NCBI GenBank assembly: GCA_964512995.1
Contig: CAZELM010000027.1
Coordinates: 1-64,000, forward strand
Direction: 5' to 3'
DNA: 64,000 bases
Origin: CAZELM01 sp964512995
GTDB taxonomy: Bacteria > CSSED10-310
The first letter of the stretch is position 1. Each line of letters begins with the position of its first letter. The notes beneath the pieces were generated by a model that was given only the letters and a program-made list of their open reading frames with translations, ran no database searches and had not been told where the DNA came from. Both the position numbers and the translations under genes were made by a program. Below are positions 47,339 through 55,880 of the stretch, piece by piece.

Positions 47339-49894
47339 TCAACACCCTCTAATGTCCTTTTGGCAAAAAATGCAAATGCCGGAGGGAACATTATCGATAG
47401 ATTGAATGACCTGGTACAACAAGTTCCCACACGCCGGACATTTCTGTCCCGGATAGGTTCCAATGCCGTACGCAATACCACCGGACAGGATATCGCTCTG
47501 CTTTTTACCCAGAAATAACGGAAACGTCCGGCTGCAACAAAAAAAAACACGTCCATCCGCATGCTCCCGGATAACCGAAATTCCGGACTTTCGGACATAA
47601 TGACTCCCAATGACAGACCAGAGACCCTCTCCGGTACGAATAGACTGGTACCGGATTTTTTTCGACCTGAGGAGATCCATCAGTGCCGTGATATCTGGCC
47701 TATCCAGTTGGATCCAGAAAAAGAGCGTATCCGGGTCAGGGATTCCCTGCACGATCGGTCCGGATCGGATGGCATTGACTCCGGAGTTGGCTCTTTCCTT
47801 CGGATTCAGGAATGGCTCTGGCTGGTTCCGGAATACAGCGGACAGGAATGCGATCCCGGATGTCTGAGGGAGACGTTCCAGGCGAAGAGTTCCCTGGAAT
47901 GAGCGCACCAGTTCCGGCTGATGAACCGCCAACTCCCGAAGTATTCCCCGTCCGATCGTGATATCCGGATGCCAGGCTTGTTCCGGAGTCAGCCATACCC
48001 AGAAACCAAGAGAATGACTTACCGGTTTGTCCGGTCGATTTATAGAATACGGGAGCGGTTGTATCCGTCTGATGGGTGGTCCGGGCTGAGAAGCCGTCTG
48101 CGATGTTCCTTTCTGATGAAGTGCAGAGCTGGCTTCGGAATACACTTTCCATACCGCCGGTCGGGAGGTGCCGGCAGTGATGTCATCCCATGGGAACACA
48201 CTGGTCTGATCCCGTCTGCATCGAAGGCGATTGATGTCCATTTTATGCTGGCGGAGCAGATCCGGGAGACGCCGGCAGACCGTTTCGGGCAACTGATTGT
48301 AATAATAGGATGTTCCGCTGAGCGATAGTTGCGTGATCAGCGGGGTAGCCTGCCGTCCAGCCCGGCACAGAAGATTCATGGCATCCACTTCCAACGGTGA
48401 AGCGCTCCACCGCCATTCCACGCGGCAGCGACTGGTGATTTTTCGGATGATCGCCTCCGTTTCCGGCCCAGGGATTTGTATTTCGGCGAACTGCATGGGT
48501 GTGAACGGGCTGTGAAATAAGGGCATGAAGCTGGCGATCCAGCGGCATTGGGGAGCGATCCCCTTCAGAAAACCCAGCAACTCCTCCCATTCTTCCCAGT
48601 CAGAATCCGTTTCCAAGCCGGTTGCAATGAAAAACAGTTTGATCTGCCGGAGACCGGATGCAGTCAGCTCCCGGATGATTTCCTGCAGATCCGATTGGCT
48701 GGCCTGTTTCCCCAGAAACGCCCGGAGTCGTCTGCTGATTCCTTCCAATCCAAAGGAAAACTCATGTTTTTCATGGTGCTTGATCAGCGATATCAATGCG
48801 GGACGGCGAATCAGATTGGAAATGGTCAGGCTTTTCAGGGAAAGTTTCGGAAAGATCGGTGCGAGCCTTCCGGCAATGGATTCGATCCCATTGATACTCC
48901 CCGCATCCGTAGCCAGAAGATTGAGGTCGGAACAGATCAGTCTGGATTTCAATCGCTCCGCAGTTCGAACGAACGCATCCGGATCAGCAGGGCTCAATGT
49001 TCCCCGCTGCCAGGCCGGTTGACAGAAACGGCACCGGAACATGCACCCGGAAGCCAGCAGCAGTGTCTCCTCAGTCAATTGATCGCTGAACGGGATATAT
49101 CCGCCATCATATCCGGATGTCCAGATGTCATGTGGCTCGATGCGATGAGTTGCCGGAAAAGGAATGTCGGGAAAAACAGGCGTGATTTTCTCGAGAGTGT
49201 CTTGCTCATATTCATGACAATAAAATCCCGGGACATACGTTCCCGGAAGATGTTGTGCGAGTCGTTGGAGCAGATCCCGTTTGGTCTCTCCGGCGGATTT
49301 CGATTCCATCATCATCCGGAGCAGGTTTCTGAACCATTCCAGACCATCTCCCAGACATACAACATCGACCAGTCCGGAATCGTTGGCGTCATGGCGGATC
49401 GGGCCGTGTATGAGTGGCGTCGTTCCCGCCGCATTCCCTCCCAGAACAAGCAGTGGATGACGGGCATCATTCATCCGTTCAGTGAAACTGAGCAGAAGTC
49501 CCGAATGTTTCAGACAGGCGGGAAGATTGAACGCTTCCTGTTGCACGGAGATGCTGATCGCCACAATATCGAAACTGCTGGGAGATTCTTTACACCCGGA
49601 TGCGGTCCACCAGGGCACCCGATGCGTCTGGAGCAGCTTCAGGTCGGGAAATGGCGGGAGAAACGCCAGATCAACATAAACCTCCGGAACCTGCCTGGCT
49701 GCCCAGAACAACATGCGATGGGTGATGGAATGAAGCGTGTCTGCGTATGTGGAGAGCCGACAGAGGAGAACTCTCAAAGAAGCGGTATCAAATGCCGCAC
49801 CATCCGGACGGCCCGGCTCCCGTCCGTCCAGCCAGATGCCATGCCGGGTCAGTTTATGTCTGTTTCTCTGAAACCATTCGGCGAGATGGGTCAT
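47339..49894 (-). CDS. B12-binding-type radical SAM protein
   Basis: 851 residues. The N-terminal third resembles a cobalamin-binding-like domain, with FDIVAISISVQQEAF, LLVLGGNAAGTTPLI and DVVCLGDGLEWF. The radical SAM core starts with CMFRCRFC near residue 286, the CxxxCxxC that holds the 4Fe-4S cluster. SFGLEGISRRLRAFL and KLFFIATGLETDSDWEE follow further on. The C-terminus has CPACGN and CIFC, a likely zinc ribbon. It most resembles the TIGR03960-type radical SAM proteins of unknown substrate. The stop lies just beyond the dispersed repeats. The opposite strand is open over most of this gene but shows no ribosome site. Confidence 0.8.
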   Translation of the reverse strand: MTHLAEWFQRNRHKLTRHGIWLDGREPGRPDGAAFDTASLRVLLCRLSTYADTLHSITHRMLFWAARQVPEVYVDLAFLPPFPDLKLLQTHRVPWWTASGCKESPSSFDIVAISISVQQEAFNLPACLKHSGLLLSFTERMNDARHPLLVLGGNAAGTTPLIHGPIRHDANDSGLVDVVCLGDGLEWFRNLLRMMMESKSAGETKRDLLQRLAQHLPGTYVPGFYCHEYEQDTLEKITPVFPDIPFPATHRIEPHDIWTSGYDGGYIPFSDQLTEETLLLASGCMFRCRFCQPAWQRGTLSPADPDAFVRTAERLKSRLICSDLNLLATDAGSINGIESIAGRLAPIFPKLSLKSLTISNLIRRPALISLIKHHEKHEFSFGLEGISRRLRAFLGKQASQSDLQEIIRELTASGLRQIKLFFIATGLETDSDWEEWEELLGFLKGIAPQCRWIASFMPLFHSPFTPMQFAEIQIPGPETEAIIRKITSRCRVEWRWSASPLEVDAMNLLCRAGRQATPLITQLSLSGTSYYYNQLPETVCRRLPDLLRQHKMDINRLRCRRDQTSVFPWDDITAGTSRPAVWKVYSEASSALHQKGTSQTASQPGPPIRRIQPLPYSINRPDKPVSHSLGFWVWLTPEQAWHPDITIGRGILRELAVHQPELVRSFQGTLRLERLPQTSGIAFLSAVFRNQPEPFLNPKERANSGVNAIRSGPIVQGIPDPDTLFFWIQLDRPDITALMDLLRSKKIRYQSIRTGEGLWSVIGSHYVRKSGISVIREHADGRVFFCCSRTFPLFLGKKQSDILSGGIAYGIGTYPGQKCPACGNLLYQVIQSIDNVPSGICIFCQKDIRGC

Positions 49895-50153
49895 GGTGAT
49901 ATCATTCCGGGATAATATGTTTCAATCATACCGATGGTCGCCTTTCACTTGTGACCAGGTGGGGGATATGGAAAACAATTCTGTAAATTTTCCCGCGATG
50001 TGTCTTCGGGCAATGGAAATCATTTAGTATGTCTTCAATCTGATCTCAGGCGATAGCGTTAAAAATCGACAGGCTACTCCGTCACATGAGTCATCGCCTC
50101 AACGAAAACCATACCACAGATCATACAGAAAACCAGCGGTCATGAATTAGTTA

Positions 50154-50167
50154 TTGATCTGGATCAA
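50154..50167. promoter_or_regulatory. FNR/CRP-type palindrome
   Basis: TTGATCTGGATCAA is an exact match to TTGAT-N4-ATCAA, the FNR consensus. It lies about 135 bases upstream of the ars promoter and about 260 bases upstream of the divergent radical SAM gene. Confidence 0.5.
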
Positions 50168-50288
50168 TCGGAGAATCGCCATTGGAGGTGTTCGAGCATA
50201 TTGTGTGGAATACCCAATCAAGCGATATGGCAGATAGTTGTTTCACCAGAATACCGATGCTGTTAATACTGAAATAGAGAATCATAGA

Positions 50289-50348
50289 TTGACACATCGA
50301 AAAATCAGTGGCATCATATCTGCGTTGTTGCGCAGGTGATCAGATATT
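50289..50348 (+). promoter_or_regulatory. arsR promoter with operator element
   Basis: TTGACA (50289-50294) and CATCAT (50312-50317) are 17 bases apart. The 28-base element at 50321-50348 begins TGCGTTGTTGCGCAG and ends CAGATATT; 22 of its 28 bases are the same as the element at 51871-51898. An ATATCTG...CAGATAT dyad overlaps it. It probably binds the ArsR encoded 17 bases downstream. Confidence 0.6.
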
Positions 50349-50364
50349 TATAAATGGAGGGTTT

Positions 50365-50742
50365 ATGCAAGACGAAGCGAACCTGTTCAAGATTTTGTCG
50401 GACCCCACCCGGTTGAGATTGGCAGTGTTGTTATCGATTCATGGTGAGACCTGTGTGTGTGATCTGGCCAAAGCTCTTGGCGTACAGGATTTCAAAATTT
50501 CGAGACATCTGGGAATCATGCGGACTGCTGGCCTTGTGATCGCCCGGCGGGAAGGCACCTGGATGCACTATCAGTTGAATACGGCACGAACGGAACTGGA
50601 GCGATGCCTGCTGGAATGTTTCCGGGATTGTCTGTCCGATCATCCCACTGTTCGGGACGATCTGTCGCGTTTCGGACATACCGAATGCGGACAAGGCAAA
50701 CGCTGTGGATCTCAACGGAAGGTCGAGGACAATGCGGAGTGA
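50365..50742 (+). CDS. arsR: ArsR-family arsenic-responsive repressor
   Basis: 125 residues from the ATG at 50365, after GGAGGG. Winged helix: DEANLFKILSDPTRLRL then ETCVCDLAKAL, whose CVC pair is the classical arsenite-binding box of ArsR, then the recognition helix (VQDFKISRHLGIM) and wing. The tail adds Cys residues (HTECGQGKRCGSQ). Arsenite binding releases the repressor from its operator, so it should control the operon. It overlaps the next gene's start. Confidence 0.92.
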   Translation: MQDEANLFKILSDPTRLRLAVLLSIHGETCVCDLAKALGVQDFKISRHLGIMRTAGLVIARREGTWMHYQLNTARTELERCLLECFRDCLSDHPTVRDDLSRFGHTECGQGKRCGSQRKVEDNAE

Positions 50743-51268
50743 ACGCAGGATGAATTTTTTCGTGCCGTTTGTCTGGGTCAGGACAGTGAAAGAGCTCAGT
50801 CTACTTTTATCTGTTTCTTTTGCCGCTGCCTTTATCGTGAATGCGTTGTCCCCCGTCGGTATCCCTTTATTCGGTAACTGGAACCCAGACCAGGGGAAGC
50901 TGAGTGCGGGTGGGCATTGCGCGCCGAAAACGGATGAGTTGCAGGATGATGAGATGTTCACTGTATGTGTCGATCCGAATTATCTGATTATCGATGCTCG
51001 GTCCAGGGAGGATTACGAAGCGGGACACATTCCGAGAGCGGTATCGCTTCCCCGAAGTGAAATCGACACCCGTTTGGATGCGTTCATGGATCGGATTACC
51101 CTGGATCAGGACATCATCGTATATTGTACCGGTCTTGAATGCCATGATTCCCATGATGTTGCCTCGTTTCTGAAGGAACGTGGGTATCAAAATGTCCGTG
51201 TTTATTCGAGAGGGTATGAGGGATGGAGTGCGGCTGGAAAACCGATGAAAGAAGGAGTTGATCCGTGA
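50732..51268 (+). CDS. Membrane-anchored rhodanese-domain protein
   Basis: 178 residues from the ATG at 50732, after GAGG and overlapping the arsR stop; another ATG is at 50750. An N-terminal membrane helix (ELSLLLSVSFAAAFIVNAL) places the rhodanese domain (about 70-178) outside the cytoplasm. Rhodanese features are LIIDARSREDYEAGHIPRA, the catalytic loop YCTGLECHDS (Cys in the active-site position) and the final GYEGWSAAGKP. Rhodaneses carry sulfane sulfur. Its presence in an arsenic operon suggests a thiol or sulfur-transfer role with MauE. Confidence 0.85.
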   Translation: MRSERRMNFFVPFVWVRTVKELSLLLSVSFAAAFIVNALSPVGIPLFGNWNPDQGKLSAGGHCAPKTDELQDDEMFTVCVDPNYLIIDARSREDYEAGHIPRAVSLPRSEIDTRLDAFMDRITLDQDIIVYCTGLECHDSHDVASFLKERGYQNVRVYSRGYEGWSAAGKPMKEGVDP

Positions 51269-51786
51269 GAGCACGGCTGGTTTTTGAATGGATATGCAGA
51301 TTGATCGCCGGATCGGTCTTCATCTATGCAAGTTTGAACAAGATTGCTGATCCATGTGGTATGGCAGTGGATATTTACCAATACCGGATCCTTCCCGGTT
51401 TTTTGGTTAATATTTCAGCCATTCTTCTGCCTGTCACCGAACTCATTCTTGGAATGGCTCTCATCATTGGCTTGGGTTCTCGAGGTGCCGCACTGGGGAT
51501 CACCGGTCTCTTATGTATCTTTATCCTGGCGTTAAGCTTCAACCTGATCCGAGGCATTGATATGGAATGTGGCTGTTTCGGATCAGCCAAGGATCTCTGT
51601 GTTGCATTCAGTGGCTGGATTGCAGGCAATCATCCAGGGATCACGCCGTTGTCAAAAATCAGAATACGCTTAGGATGTGATGTGTTGCGGGATATTTTTT
51701 TCCTGACAGCGTCTATCGGAGCCTTACTGCTGCTTCATCAACGAGCGAACAGCCATTCTGGTTCATCTGCGGAAAATACAGATTAG
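51265..51786 (+). CDS. MauE/DoxX-like membrane protein
   Basis: 173 residues; the GTG start overlaps the rhodanese stop (GTGA). Four membrane segments with AGSVFIYASLNKIADP near residue 15 and LLPVTELILGMALI near 50 are typical of the MauE/DoxX group. The MECGCFG motif near residue 97 carries two Cys, as in MauE proteins that help form disulfides of periplasmic partners. It is coupled to the rhodanese, so they probably work on the same thiol pathway. The exact role is unknown. Confidence 0.75.
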   Translation: MRARLVFEWICRLIAGSVFIYASLNKIADPCGMAVDIYQYRILPGFLVNISAILLPVTELILGMALIIGLGSRGAALGITGLLCIFILALSFNLIRGIDMECGCFGSAKDLCVAFSGWIAGNHPGITPLSKIRIRLGCDVLRDIFFLTASIGALLLLHQRANSHSGSSAENTD

Positions 51787-51837
51787 GAGGACGAGTCACT
51801 CGGAAGAGCGGTTCACGTAAAATGTTCGGATTTTCTC

Positions 51838-51898
51838 TTGACATGAAGGAGGAGGTAGTAGCAATATATATGCATTGCTGCGCAGATTGGCAGATATT
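51838..51898 (+). promoter_or_regulatory. Second ars promoter/operator upstream of arsA
   Basis: A perfect TTGACA lies at 51838-51843 and a 28-base element at 51871-51898 (begins TGCATTGCTGCGCAG, ends CAGATATT). The distance from TTGACA to the element is 33 bases, against 32 before arsR. The -10 is not clear. It suggests a separate start for the arsA part of the operon. Confidence 0.55.
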
Positions 51899-51919
51899 GA
51901 TGTAAGGAGGAAAATTTTC

Positions 51920-53743
51920 ATGCAGAAGAACAATCAAAACAAGATATTGCTCAAAAAATCGAAAAAAGCGGCTGAAATACATTTTTTGGAAAATCCACCC
52001 CGATTTTTTTTCTTCACGGGCAAGGGTGGTGTGGGTAAAACCTCGCTGTCCTGTGCAGCAGCCGTTCGGCTTGCTGATGAAGGGAAAAAGACGCTTCTGG
52101 TAAGCACAGACCCGGCTTCCAATCTTGCTCAGGTTCTTGGTGTCGAGATTGGCTCGCACCCGACATCCATCGAGGGAGCAAATCGGTTGTGGGCATTGAA
52201 TATTGATCCGCGGCAATCTGCTGCGGAATACAGGGAACAGGTCGTTGGTCCCTATCGTGGAGTGTTACCCGAAGCGGCTGTTGTTGAAATCGAAGAACAA
52301 CTTTCGGGCGCATGTACGGTGGAGATTGCCGCATTCAACGAGTTTTCACGGCTCATGACAGATGATTCCGTAATCTCACAATACGATCATGTTGTTTTTG
52401 ATACTGCACCAACGGGACATACGCTGCGGCTTCTGCATCTTCCATCCGCATGGAAAGGGTATCTCGATTCGAGTACCGGAAATGCTTCGTGCCTGGGACC
52501 AATGTCCGGGCTCGGCGGACACCGCCAGCAGTTCGAAGATACATTAAAAACATTGACCGATGCTGATACCACTCGATTGATTCTTGTCGCAAGACCCGAC
52601 AGTCATTCGATCATCGAAGCCGCCCGAACAAGCAATGAACTGGCAGAATTGGGAGTCAGGAATCAATGGTTTATTCTCAATGGCATGCTGAATGACGCTC
52701 TGGATCAGAATCAGGATCCGGTTGCCTACGCCATGCATTGCCGTGAAAACGATGCGATCGAGATGATACCAGACGAACTGCAATTGCTCCCGAGAACTGA
52801 CATTTCATTGTCATCACAAAATCCCATCGGTATCTCGGCACTTCGGAGTTTTCTGACTTCGATTGAGATGGATCGGCCAGATCATGCCGCTCAGGTAATC
52901 GATGCTCCAGCGACTGAGTATCCTGGTTTTTTCGATCTGGTGGATGGACTCCAAATAGGAACTGGAATCATCATGACCATGGGGAAAGGCGGGGTTGGGA
53001 AAACGACTTTGGCAACTTGGTTTGCTGTCGAATTGGCCAGGCGGGGACTGAGTGTACATCTCACTTCCAGTGATCCCGCGGCACATCTGGATTTTTCCCT
53101 GTCAGATCGATACCAAACCCTGAAGATCAGCCGGATCGATCCACTTGCTGAAACAGAGCGGTACCGTGAGGAGGTCATGCAGCAGGCTGGTGGGAATCTG
53201 GACGCAGCAGGCCGAATGCTTCTGGAAGAGGATCTTCGCTCCCCATGCACCGAAGAAATAGCCGTTTTCCGGGCGTTTGCCAGAATTGTGGATGAGGCAA
53301 AGAATTCCGTCGTGGTTATCGATACAGCCCCAACCGGACATACCATCCTTCTTCTCGATGCCACAGAAGCATATCATCGGGAGGTGTCCCGCAATCGTTC
53401 GTCGATCCCTGATGAAGTCCGGTTTCTTCTGCCTCGCCTTCGCGATCCTCATTTCACTCGGATCATCATTTTAACGCTGCCGGAAGCAACTCCCGTTCAG
53501 GAAGCGATTGATCTTCAAACGGATCTGAAGCGAGCAGGGATCTCACCATATGCATGGATAGTCAATCAAAGCCTTCTGCCTTTGACAGTCCATCACCCGA
53601 TTCTCAAAGTCAGGCGATCAAACGAATCTCAATACATCCACAGTGTTCAGGTAATCGCATCCAGAATGGCAGTGGTACCCTGGCAGGAAATCAATGAACA
53701 CTGCCATATCAATAAAAGCGATATCAGAAAGGAGTCGTTATGA
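51920..53743 (+). CDS. arsA: Arsenite pump-driving ATPase ArsA
   Basis: 607 residues from the ATG at 51920, after AAGGAGG. Two homologous halves, each with a deviant Walker A (GKGGVGKT at residues 34-41 and again at about 355-362) and a DTAPTGHT signal-transduction motif. Cys residues stand in SGACTVEIAAF, NASCLGP and SPCTEEIAVF, matching the metalloid-binding sites in both halves. ArsA couples ATP hydrolysis to arsenite efflux through ArsB or Acr3-type permeases. The stop overlaps the next ATG by four bases. Confidence 0.95.
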   Translation: MQKNNQNKILLKKSKKAAEIHFLENPPRFFFFTGKGGVGKTSLSCAAAVRLADEGKKTLLVSTDPASNLAQVLGVEIGSHPTSIEGANRLWALNIDPRQSAAEYREQVVGPYRGVLPEAAVVEIEEQLSGACTVEIAAFNEFSRLMTDDSVISQYDHVVFDTAPTGHTLRLLHLPSAWKGYLDSSTGNASCLGPMSGLGGHRQQFEDTLKTLTDADTTRLILVARPDSHSIIEAARTSNELAELGVRNQWFILNGMLNDALDQNQDPVAYAMHCRENDAIEMIPDELQLLPRTDISLSSQNPIGISALRSFLTSIEMDRPDHAAQVIDAPATEYPGFFDLVDGLQIGTGIIMTMGKGGVGKTTLATWFAVELARRGLSVHLTSSDPAAHLDFSLSDRYQTLKISRIDPLAETERYREEVMQQAGGNLDAAGRMLLEEDLRSPCTEEIAVFRAFARIVDEAKNSVVVIDTAPTGHTILLLDATEAYHREVSRNRSSIPDEVRFLLPRLRDPHFTRIIILTLPEATPVQEAIDLQTDLKRAGISPYAWIVNQSLLPLTVHHPILKVRRSNESQYIHSVQVIASRMAVVPWQEINEHCHINKSDIRKESL

Positions 53744-54000
53744 ATGAAAAAACAAGAGAGTTGATAGCGATTGGTGCATCAGTCAGCAGTCATTGCATGC
53801 CCTGTCTGGAATACCATCTGGTCCAGGCCAGGGCATTGGGTATTGGGGAGGATGAGATTCGGATTGCTATCGAAGTCGGCTTACAGGTGGAAAAAAGTGC
53901 TTCAACCGGTATGAAACAGAGTATTACTTCGATCCTGAATCAGACGAAAACAAATGCATCTCCCTGCTGCACCGCCAGCAACTCTCGATGCTGCGGATGA
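53740..54000 (+). CDS. AhpD-like carboxymuconolactone decarboxylase family protein with Cys-rich tail
   Basis: 86 residues; ATGA overlap with arsA. SSHCMPCLEYHLVQA is the CMD/AhpD motif with the redox CxxC and the following His. The tail (SPCCTASNSRCCG) adds four Cys in pairs, able to bind arsenic or a metal. AhpD-like proteins carry electrons to peroxiredoxins; here it may supply reducing equivalents to arsenic proteins. It is coupled to arsA and followed 25 bases later by the ArsD fusion. Confidence 0.85.
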   Translation: MNEKTRELIAIGASVSSHCMPCLEYHLVQARALGIGEDEIRIAIEVGLQVEKSASTGMKQSITSILNQTKTNASPCCTASNSRCCG

Positions 54001-54025
54001 TGGACAATCAGATAGGAGTTGGCGT

Positions 54026-55105
54026 ATGAATCCAATAAAAATGCAGATTTATGATCCACCGATGTGTTGTTCGAGCGGGGTATGTGGTCCCAACGTTAAT
54101 CCCGATCTGGTGCGATTTTCCACAGACCTGAACTGGTTGAAACAACAAGGAGTGGAGATCGAGCGTTATAATCTGTCTTCTCATCCTCAAGTGTTCGCTC
54201 AACAGGAAACTGTCAGACAAGTTTTAACATCGGAAGGCAGTACCTGTCTCCCGTTGATTGTCGTCAATGATGTAATCGTCAGTAAGGGGATATACCCTGA
54301 AAGGAATGAACTTATGAAAATGTCTCAAATCAATGAGGATAATGGCAAAATGACCGCAGATGATACCTCCCCTTCAGGTCCGAGTGAAAGTAATCCATCT
54401 GTTTGTGGGCCTGGATGTAACTGTGGAGCACCTTCCGGCAGCAAAAAGGTGAAAGTTACTGCGAGTCTGTTCGCGTTGTTAACGGTCGGTGGCATATTGA
54501 TCTTCAAGGCTATGAGTGCATCGCAAACTACATCAAAGAATGCTGCTGCCCAGAACACCTCAGCCTTTGCTGTCGCTCCCATCGAACAGAATTCTGTTGC
54601 GAAAAAGTCAACTCAAATCAAAAATGTGACGGCTGAGACAGCAAAGACAGAACCATCGCTGCAGGAAGTGAAAGCAGTTGCAGGAAACAGCACGATATCG
54701 GAGCAGCCGACGGGCCAGCAAAAAATTGGAGAGTATCTCGAATCAATGGGCGACCTCAATGCGGTCGCAATGACCCAGGATGCTGTTTTTGTCTATATCC
54801 CTTCAACGAAAAATGAACCTGTCGATAGTAGTACAGAAGAAGCGGTCTTTACCACTCAGAAAACATTGAAATCAAAAAACATAACGGTAGGCGTGTATAC
54901 CTTGAAGACGACATCCCAAGATTATTCCAAGTTCGCGGCACAAGTTCAAGCACCGTCCGTGTGGGTGGCCAGCAAAGGCAAAGGGACATCGATGGTTGAC
55001 GGAGATATCACCGAAAATAAGTTGTTACAGGCATTTACCGCATCCTCCAAATCTGGTGGTGGCTGCTGCCCATCGAGTAAACCAGGTTCAGCAGGCTGCA
55101 AATAG
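54026..55105 (+). CDS. arsD: ArsD fused to a membrane-anchored Cys-rich thioredoxin-like domain
   Basis: 359 residues from the ATG at 54026, after TAGGAG. Residues 1-100 are ArsD, the metallochaperone that hands arsenite to ArsA, with Cys14, Cys15 and Cys20 in MCCSSGVCGP and a thioredoxin-like fold. A linker leads to VCGPGCNCG near 132, then a membrane helix (VTASLFALLTVGGILIF). The C-terminal domain (about 230-359) has VFVYIPS and VGVYTLKT and a tail GGGCCPSSKPGSAGC. In other anaerobes the second part usually stands alone; I recall it from memory as a protein near ArsG-type genes. Here the two parts form one open frame with no stop, so it is a fusion. It should sit at the membrane with its Cys-rich tail outside or facing the periplasm. 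Confidence 0.85.
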   Translation: MNPIKMQIYDPPMCCSSGVCGPNVNPDLVRFSTDLNWLKQQGVEIERYNLSSHPQVFAQQETVRQVLTSEGSTCLPLIVVNDVIVSKGIYPERNELMKMSQINEDNGKMTADDTSPSGPSESNPSVCGPGCNCGAPSGSKKVKVTASLFALLTVGGILIFKAMSASQTTSKNAAAQNTSAFAVAPIEQNSVAKKSTQIKNVTAETAKTEPSLQEVKAVAGNSTISEQPTGQQKIGEYLESMGDLNAVAMTQDAVFVYIPSTKNEPVDSSTEEAVFTTQKTLKSKNITVGVYTLKTTSQDYSKFAAQVQAPSVWVASKGKGTSMVDGDITENKLLQAFTASSKSGGGCCPSSKPGSAGCK

Positions 55106-55119
55106 GAAGAGGATGTTCC

Positions 55120-55815
55120 ATGCTTGAATCCATCACACGTTCCCTTCAACAGGTATCAACGGAACCACTCGGACTGGTCTTTGCTCTGCTTCTTGGTCTT
55201 GTGAGCGCTGCATCAAGTGCCTGTTGCACCATTCCAGCTCTGGGAATACTGATTGGCTATTCCGGGGCACAGATGAATGACAATCGGAAGATGGCCGTCA
55301 AATCCGCCCTGTACTTTACAATTGGAACGATTCTTTCTCTGATGATTCTGGGTGGAGTTGCTGGTTTTGTCGGGCAAATGGCACAGAGTAATCTGGGCCG
55401 CTATTGGAAAATATTTGCAGGTCTCCTGGCAATGTTCTTCGGTTTGGCAACGTTGGATCTTCTGCCATTTAAACTCTCGTTTGGAAATATCGGAGGAATG
55501 ACACGGCGAGTGGGGCAATTTGGAGCTGCATTGGCTGGACTTGTGCTTGGAGGAATTGTTGCCGTCAGTTCACTCCCATGTAATCCCGGGATTTTCATCG
55601 TGATTGGAGCGGCTGTTCTTCAAGGGAAGGTAATCTGGGCGACCATGATTCTGGCCATGTTTGCGATCGGATTCAGTATCCCTCTGGGAGCGGTTTTGCT
55701 TGGTGTCTCCATGAGCAGGGTCAGTCTGGCAGCCAAAGGAGCAGAATCTGTCATGCGTTGGATTTCCGGATCGATTCTGCTGATAGCCGGTTTGTATCTT
55801 CTGTACACCTTTTGA
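55120..55815 (+). CDS. CcdA/ArsG-like membrane permease
   Basis: 231 residues, about six membrane helices. Conserved motifs of the CcdA/DsbD type: SSACCTIPALGI with two Cys near residue 33 and SSLPCNPGIF with one Cys near residue 150. CcdA moves electrons across the membrane by thiol exchange. A subgroup is called ArsG and exports arsenicals in arsenic islands. Either role fits here, since it follows the ArsD fusion whose C-terminal domain is thioredoxin-like. The Cys pair distinguishes it from simple efflux pumps. Confidence 0.75.
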   Translation: MLESITRSLQQVSTEPLGLVFALLLGLVSAASSACCTIPALGILIGYSGAQMNDNRKMAVKSALYFTIGTILSLMILGGVAGFVGQMAQSNLGRYWKIFAGLLAMFFGLATLDLLPFKLSFGNIGGMTRRVGQFGAALAGLVLGGIVAVSSLPCNPGIFIVIGAAVLQGKVIWATMILAMFAIGFSIPLGAVLLGVSMSRVSLAAKGAESVMRWISGSILLIAGLYLLYTF

Positions 55816-55880
55816 CGAGCATCACCGTTGGAACGCTTTTTCCCCGATAACTGAAGCTATTTTTATAAGGAGTTTCGGAG

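Larger units (their letters stand above)
49895..50364. other. Intergenic region between radical SAM and ars genes
   Basis: About 470 bases. It holds an FNR-like site (50154-50167) and the ars promoter/operator (50289-50348). No gene is recognised. Confidence 0.5.

Noticed and set aside
48548..49915. 455-codon open frame opposite the radical SAM gene
   Set aside because: It has no ribosome site or recognisable motif, and the opposite strand encodes a protein with a clear 4Fe-4S motif.
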